From contig NZ_KB898355.1 in assembly GCF_000377565.1 (NCBI RefSeq), positions 186,001 through 250,000 of the forward strand: a stretch of 64,000 nucleotides of DNA. Reading direction: 5' to 3'. Of this stretch, positions 62,476 to 64,000 are shown piece after piece. The first letter of the stretch is position 1. Each line of letters opens with the position of its first letter. This stretch comes from Rhizobium sp. 2MFCol3.1 (lineage in GTDB: Bacteria; Pseudomonadota; Alphaproteobacteria; Rhizobiales; Rhizobiaceae). A program made the position numbers and the translations under genes. The notes under the pieces are model-generated. The model did not search any database and had not been told where the DNA came from. It worked only from the letters and a program-made list of their open reading frames with translations.

Positions 62476-63359
62476 TACTGAACCTCCGGCATGACGCCGC
62501 CAAGGCCGCGCAGTTCGCCGCGTTTGGTATGGGCCGTCGGAATGGAATTGAGGAGCGCCTGCGTGTAGACGTGGGCAGGCTTTTTCAGAACATCCGTGAC
62601 CGGTCCGCGCTCCAGAATGCGGCCGCGATACATGACCGCAACATGGGAGCAGATCTGCGCCACGACGCCGAGATTGTGGGTGATCATCAGCACGCCGATG
62701 TTTCTCTCCGCAACAAGGTCGTGGATCAGTTTCAGGATCTGCGCCTGGACCGAAACGTCGAGTGCGGTCGTCGGTTCGTCGGCGATCAAAAGGTCCGGCT
62801 TGCCGATCATCGCCATGGCGATCAGCACACGTTGCTTCATGCCACCGGAAAACTGGTGCGGATAATCGTGCATGCGTTCCGCCGCCTTCGGGATGCCGAC
62901 CTTTTCGAGCATTTCGATGGAAACGCGTTTTGCCGCCTTTTTCAGATCGCGCGAGGATGCGCCGGGTTCGAGGCCCAGCACGGTCGGATCGGCATGGCCG
63001 GCGTGCAGGGCCACATCGACCAGTTGCGTGCCGATACGAAAGACCGGGTTGAGGTTGGTCGTCGGGTCCTGAAAGATCATGCCGATCTTGCGGCCGCGCA
63101 GCGTGCGCATGTCCTTCTCGTTCGCCTTCAGCACGTCGCGGCCTTCGAATTCTATCGAGCCCGCGAGATAACGGCCGGTAGCCGGCGGAATGAGGCGCGA
63201 AACGGAGAGGCCGGTCAGCGATTTGCCGGAGCCGGTCTCTCCGACCATGCCCCAGATCTGACCGCGTTCGACCGTCAGGTCGATGCCGTGCAGGATCTGC
63301 GTTTCGCCCTCGAAGCTGCGCATGGATAGGTTGAGGTTCTTGATATCGAGCAATGTCAT
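62475..63359 (-). CDS. ABC transporter ATP-binding protein, DppD type
   Basis: 294 aa. Walker A GETGSGKS at 40-47, FSGGMKQR and [12 protein letters not shown]. Like its partner it ends without the long C-terminal extension. A 9 bp gap separates it from the permease gene. The three genes belong to a third dipeptide-type importer whose other subunits lie beyond the window. Confidence 0.92.
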   Translation of the reverse strand: MTLLDIKNLNLSMRSFEGETQILHGIDLTVERGQIWGMVGETGSGKSLTGLSVSRLIPPATGRYLAGSIEFEGRDVLKANEKDMRTLRGRKIGMIFQDPTTNLNPVFRIGTQLVDVALHAGHADPTVLGLEPGASSRDLKKAAKRVSIEMLEKVGIPKAAERMHDYPHQFSGGMKQRVLIAMAMIGKPDLLIADEPTTALDVSVQAQILKLIHDLVAERNIGVLMITHNLGVVAQICSHVAVMYRGRILERGPVTDVLKKPAHVYTQALLNSIPTAHTKRGELRGLGGVMPEVQ

Positions 63360-63368
63360 GTCGTCACC

Positions 63369-64000
63369 TCACCGCCGTGCCTTGGGGTCCATGACGTCGC
63401 GCAGACCGTCGCCAAGGAGGTTGAAGGCAAGAACTGCCAGGAAGATGGCGCAGCCCGGAAACACCGCCGTCCACCAGTAATCCGGCATGTCGGCGCGGGC
63501 GACGGACAAGAGCGTTCCCCATTCCGGCGTCGGTGCCTTCACGCCGATGCCGACAAAACCGAGCGAGGCGACGGTCAGAACGGCAAAACCCATGTCCAGC
63601 GACGCTTTGACGATGATCGGCGACATGATGTTGGGCAGAATATGGCGGCCGAGCATACGCGGCCAGCCGGCACCCAGCGCCTTGGCGGCGGTGATGAACT
63701 GTTCTTCCTTCTTGCCGATCACCTCGCCGCGCACGAGGCGGGCATAGGCCGGCCACCAGGTAATCGCGATGGCGATGATCATGTTGGTGACGCCGGTGCC
63801 GAGGGCAGCCGCCACCGCCATGGCGAGGATCAGGCTCGGGATGGTGAGCAGCAGATCGGTGATGCGCATCAGGATCTCGTCGATCCAGCCGCCGAAATAA
63901 CCGGCGATGGCGCCGATAATGCCACCGACGACAATGGCGATGACCACCACCGCCAGGCCGGAAAACAGCGAAACCTGCGAACCGACGAGAACGAGCGAAA
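63369..64000 (-). CDS. ABC transporter permease, DppC type (partial)
   Basis: About 210 codons read in from the right edge, so the N-terminus is missing. Before the GTG at 63950 the frame stays open to the edge with SLFSGLAVVVIAIVVGG, a typical first core helix. The EAA loop reads AAKALGAGWPRMLGRHILPNIMSPIIV, and GFVGIGVKAPTPEWGTLL is diagnostic of DppC. Confidence 0.9.
   Translation of the reverse strand, partial: SLVLVGSQVSLFSGLAVVVIAIVVGGIIGAIAGYFGGWIDEILMRITDLLLTIPSLILAMAVAAALGTGVTNMIIAIAITWWPAYARLVRGEVIGKKEEQFITAAKALGAGWPRMLGRHILPNIMSPIIVKASLDMGFAVLTVASLGFVGIGVKAPTPEWGTLLSVARADMPDYWWTAVFPGCAIFLAVLAFNLLGDGLRDVMDPKARR

Noticed and set aside
1..64000. CRISPR arrays, tRNA/rRNA genes, transposases
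   Set aside because: No regularly spaced short repeats outside the autotransporter gene, no cloverleaf-like or rRNA-like stretches, and no DDE or tyrosine recombinase motifs were seen by eye. A dedicated RNA scan could not be run.

Overview
The window (high GC, about 60%) looks like a chromosomal or megaplasmid segment of a Rhizobiales alphaproteobacterium (Rhizobium, Agrobacterium, Ensifer or Shinella type). The reasons are an mrp/pha antiporter operon with fused A and B subunits, several dipeptide-type ABC importers, many LysR, FCD-GntR, LacI and AraC regulators, and dense operons with 1-4 bp stop/start overlaps. I saw no rRNA, tRNA, CRISPR array or insertion sequence.

Layout. (1) 1-11856, minus strand: one long operon reading UbiD-like decarboxylase, UbiX-like prenyltransferase, solute-binding protein, isocitrate-lyase/PEP-mutase-like enzyme, ABC permeases B and C, ATPases D and F, a TIGR02444 protein, a cyclic amidohydrolase and an M20 carbamoylase-like amidase that runs off the left edge. 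(2) 12242-15887, plus: L-idonate/ketogluconate genes (SDR, idnO-like, 2-hydroxyacid dehydrogenase, idnD-like), convergent with a LysR gene. (3) 16.9-22.2 kb: acylphosphatase, a degenerate cupin-like protein, a salicylaldehyde-type aldehyde dehydrogenase, and a short stretch of unknown proteins with two small HTH regulators. (4) 22337-28325: Na+/H+ antiporter operon AB-C-D-E-F-G. (5) 28.5-29.7 kb: a Nudix remnant and a PHB-depolymerase-like esterase.

(6) 29783-46020: a second catabolic/transport locus. The minus arm has a hydantoin-racemase-like protein, cyclic amidohydrolase, DapA-like aldolase, atypical SDR and PatB-like C-S lyase, plus a two-domain ABC ATPase gene. The plus strand has an FCD-GntR regulator, a sulfurtransferase, and an operon of solute-binding protein, two permeases, a second solute-binding-like protein without signal peptide, a VOC protein and a P-loop NTPase fused to a formylglycine-generating-enzyme-like domain. 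Three promoters here share a 17-bp box. (7) 46-49 kb: SDR/AraC pair and an EamA exporter. (8) 49176-52363: gluconate permease, gluconokinase and LacI regulator, each with the same 16-bp operator. (9) 52.5-57.9 kb: LysR regulators with a coniferyl-aldehyde-type dehydrogenase, a quinone-oxidoreductase-like MDR and a methyltransferase. (10) 57950-61339: an autotransporter with nested 69/138-residue repeats. (11) 61651-64000: a third dipeptide-type ABC transporter, cut by the right edge.

The two amidohydrolase loci (regions 1 and 6) are the most novel part. Together they hold racemase, cyclic amidase and carbamoylase functions, but each lacks one of them. Both cyclic amidases carry Gln in place of the first metal-binding His of the HxH motif. 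The substrates cannot be read from sequence. The idonate and gluconate genes form a plausible split pathway: idonate to 5-ketogluconate to gluconate to 6-phosphogluconate.
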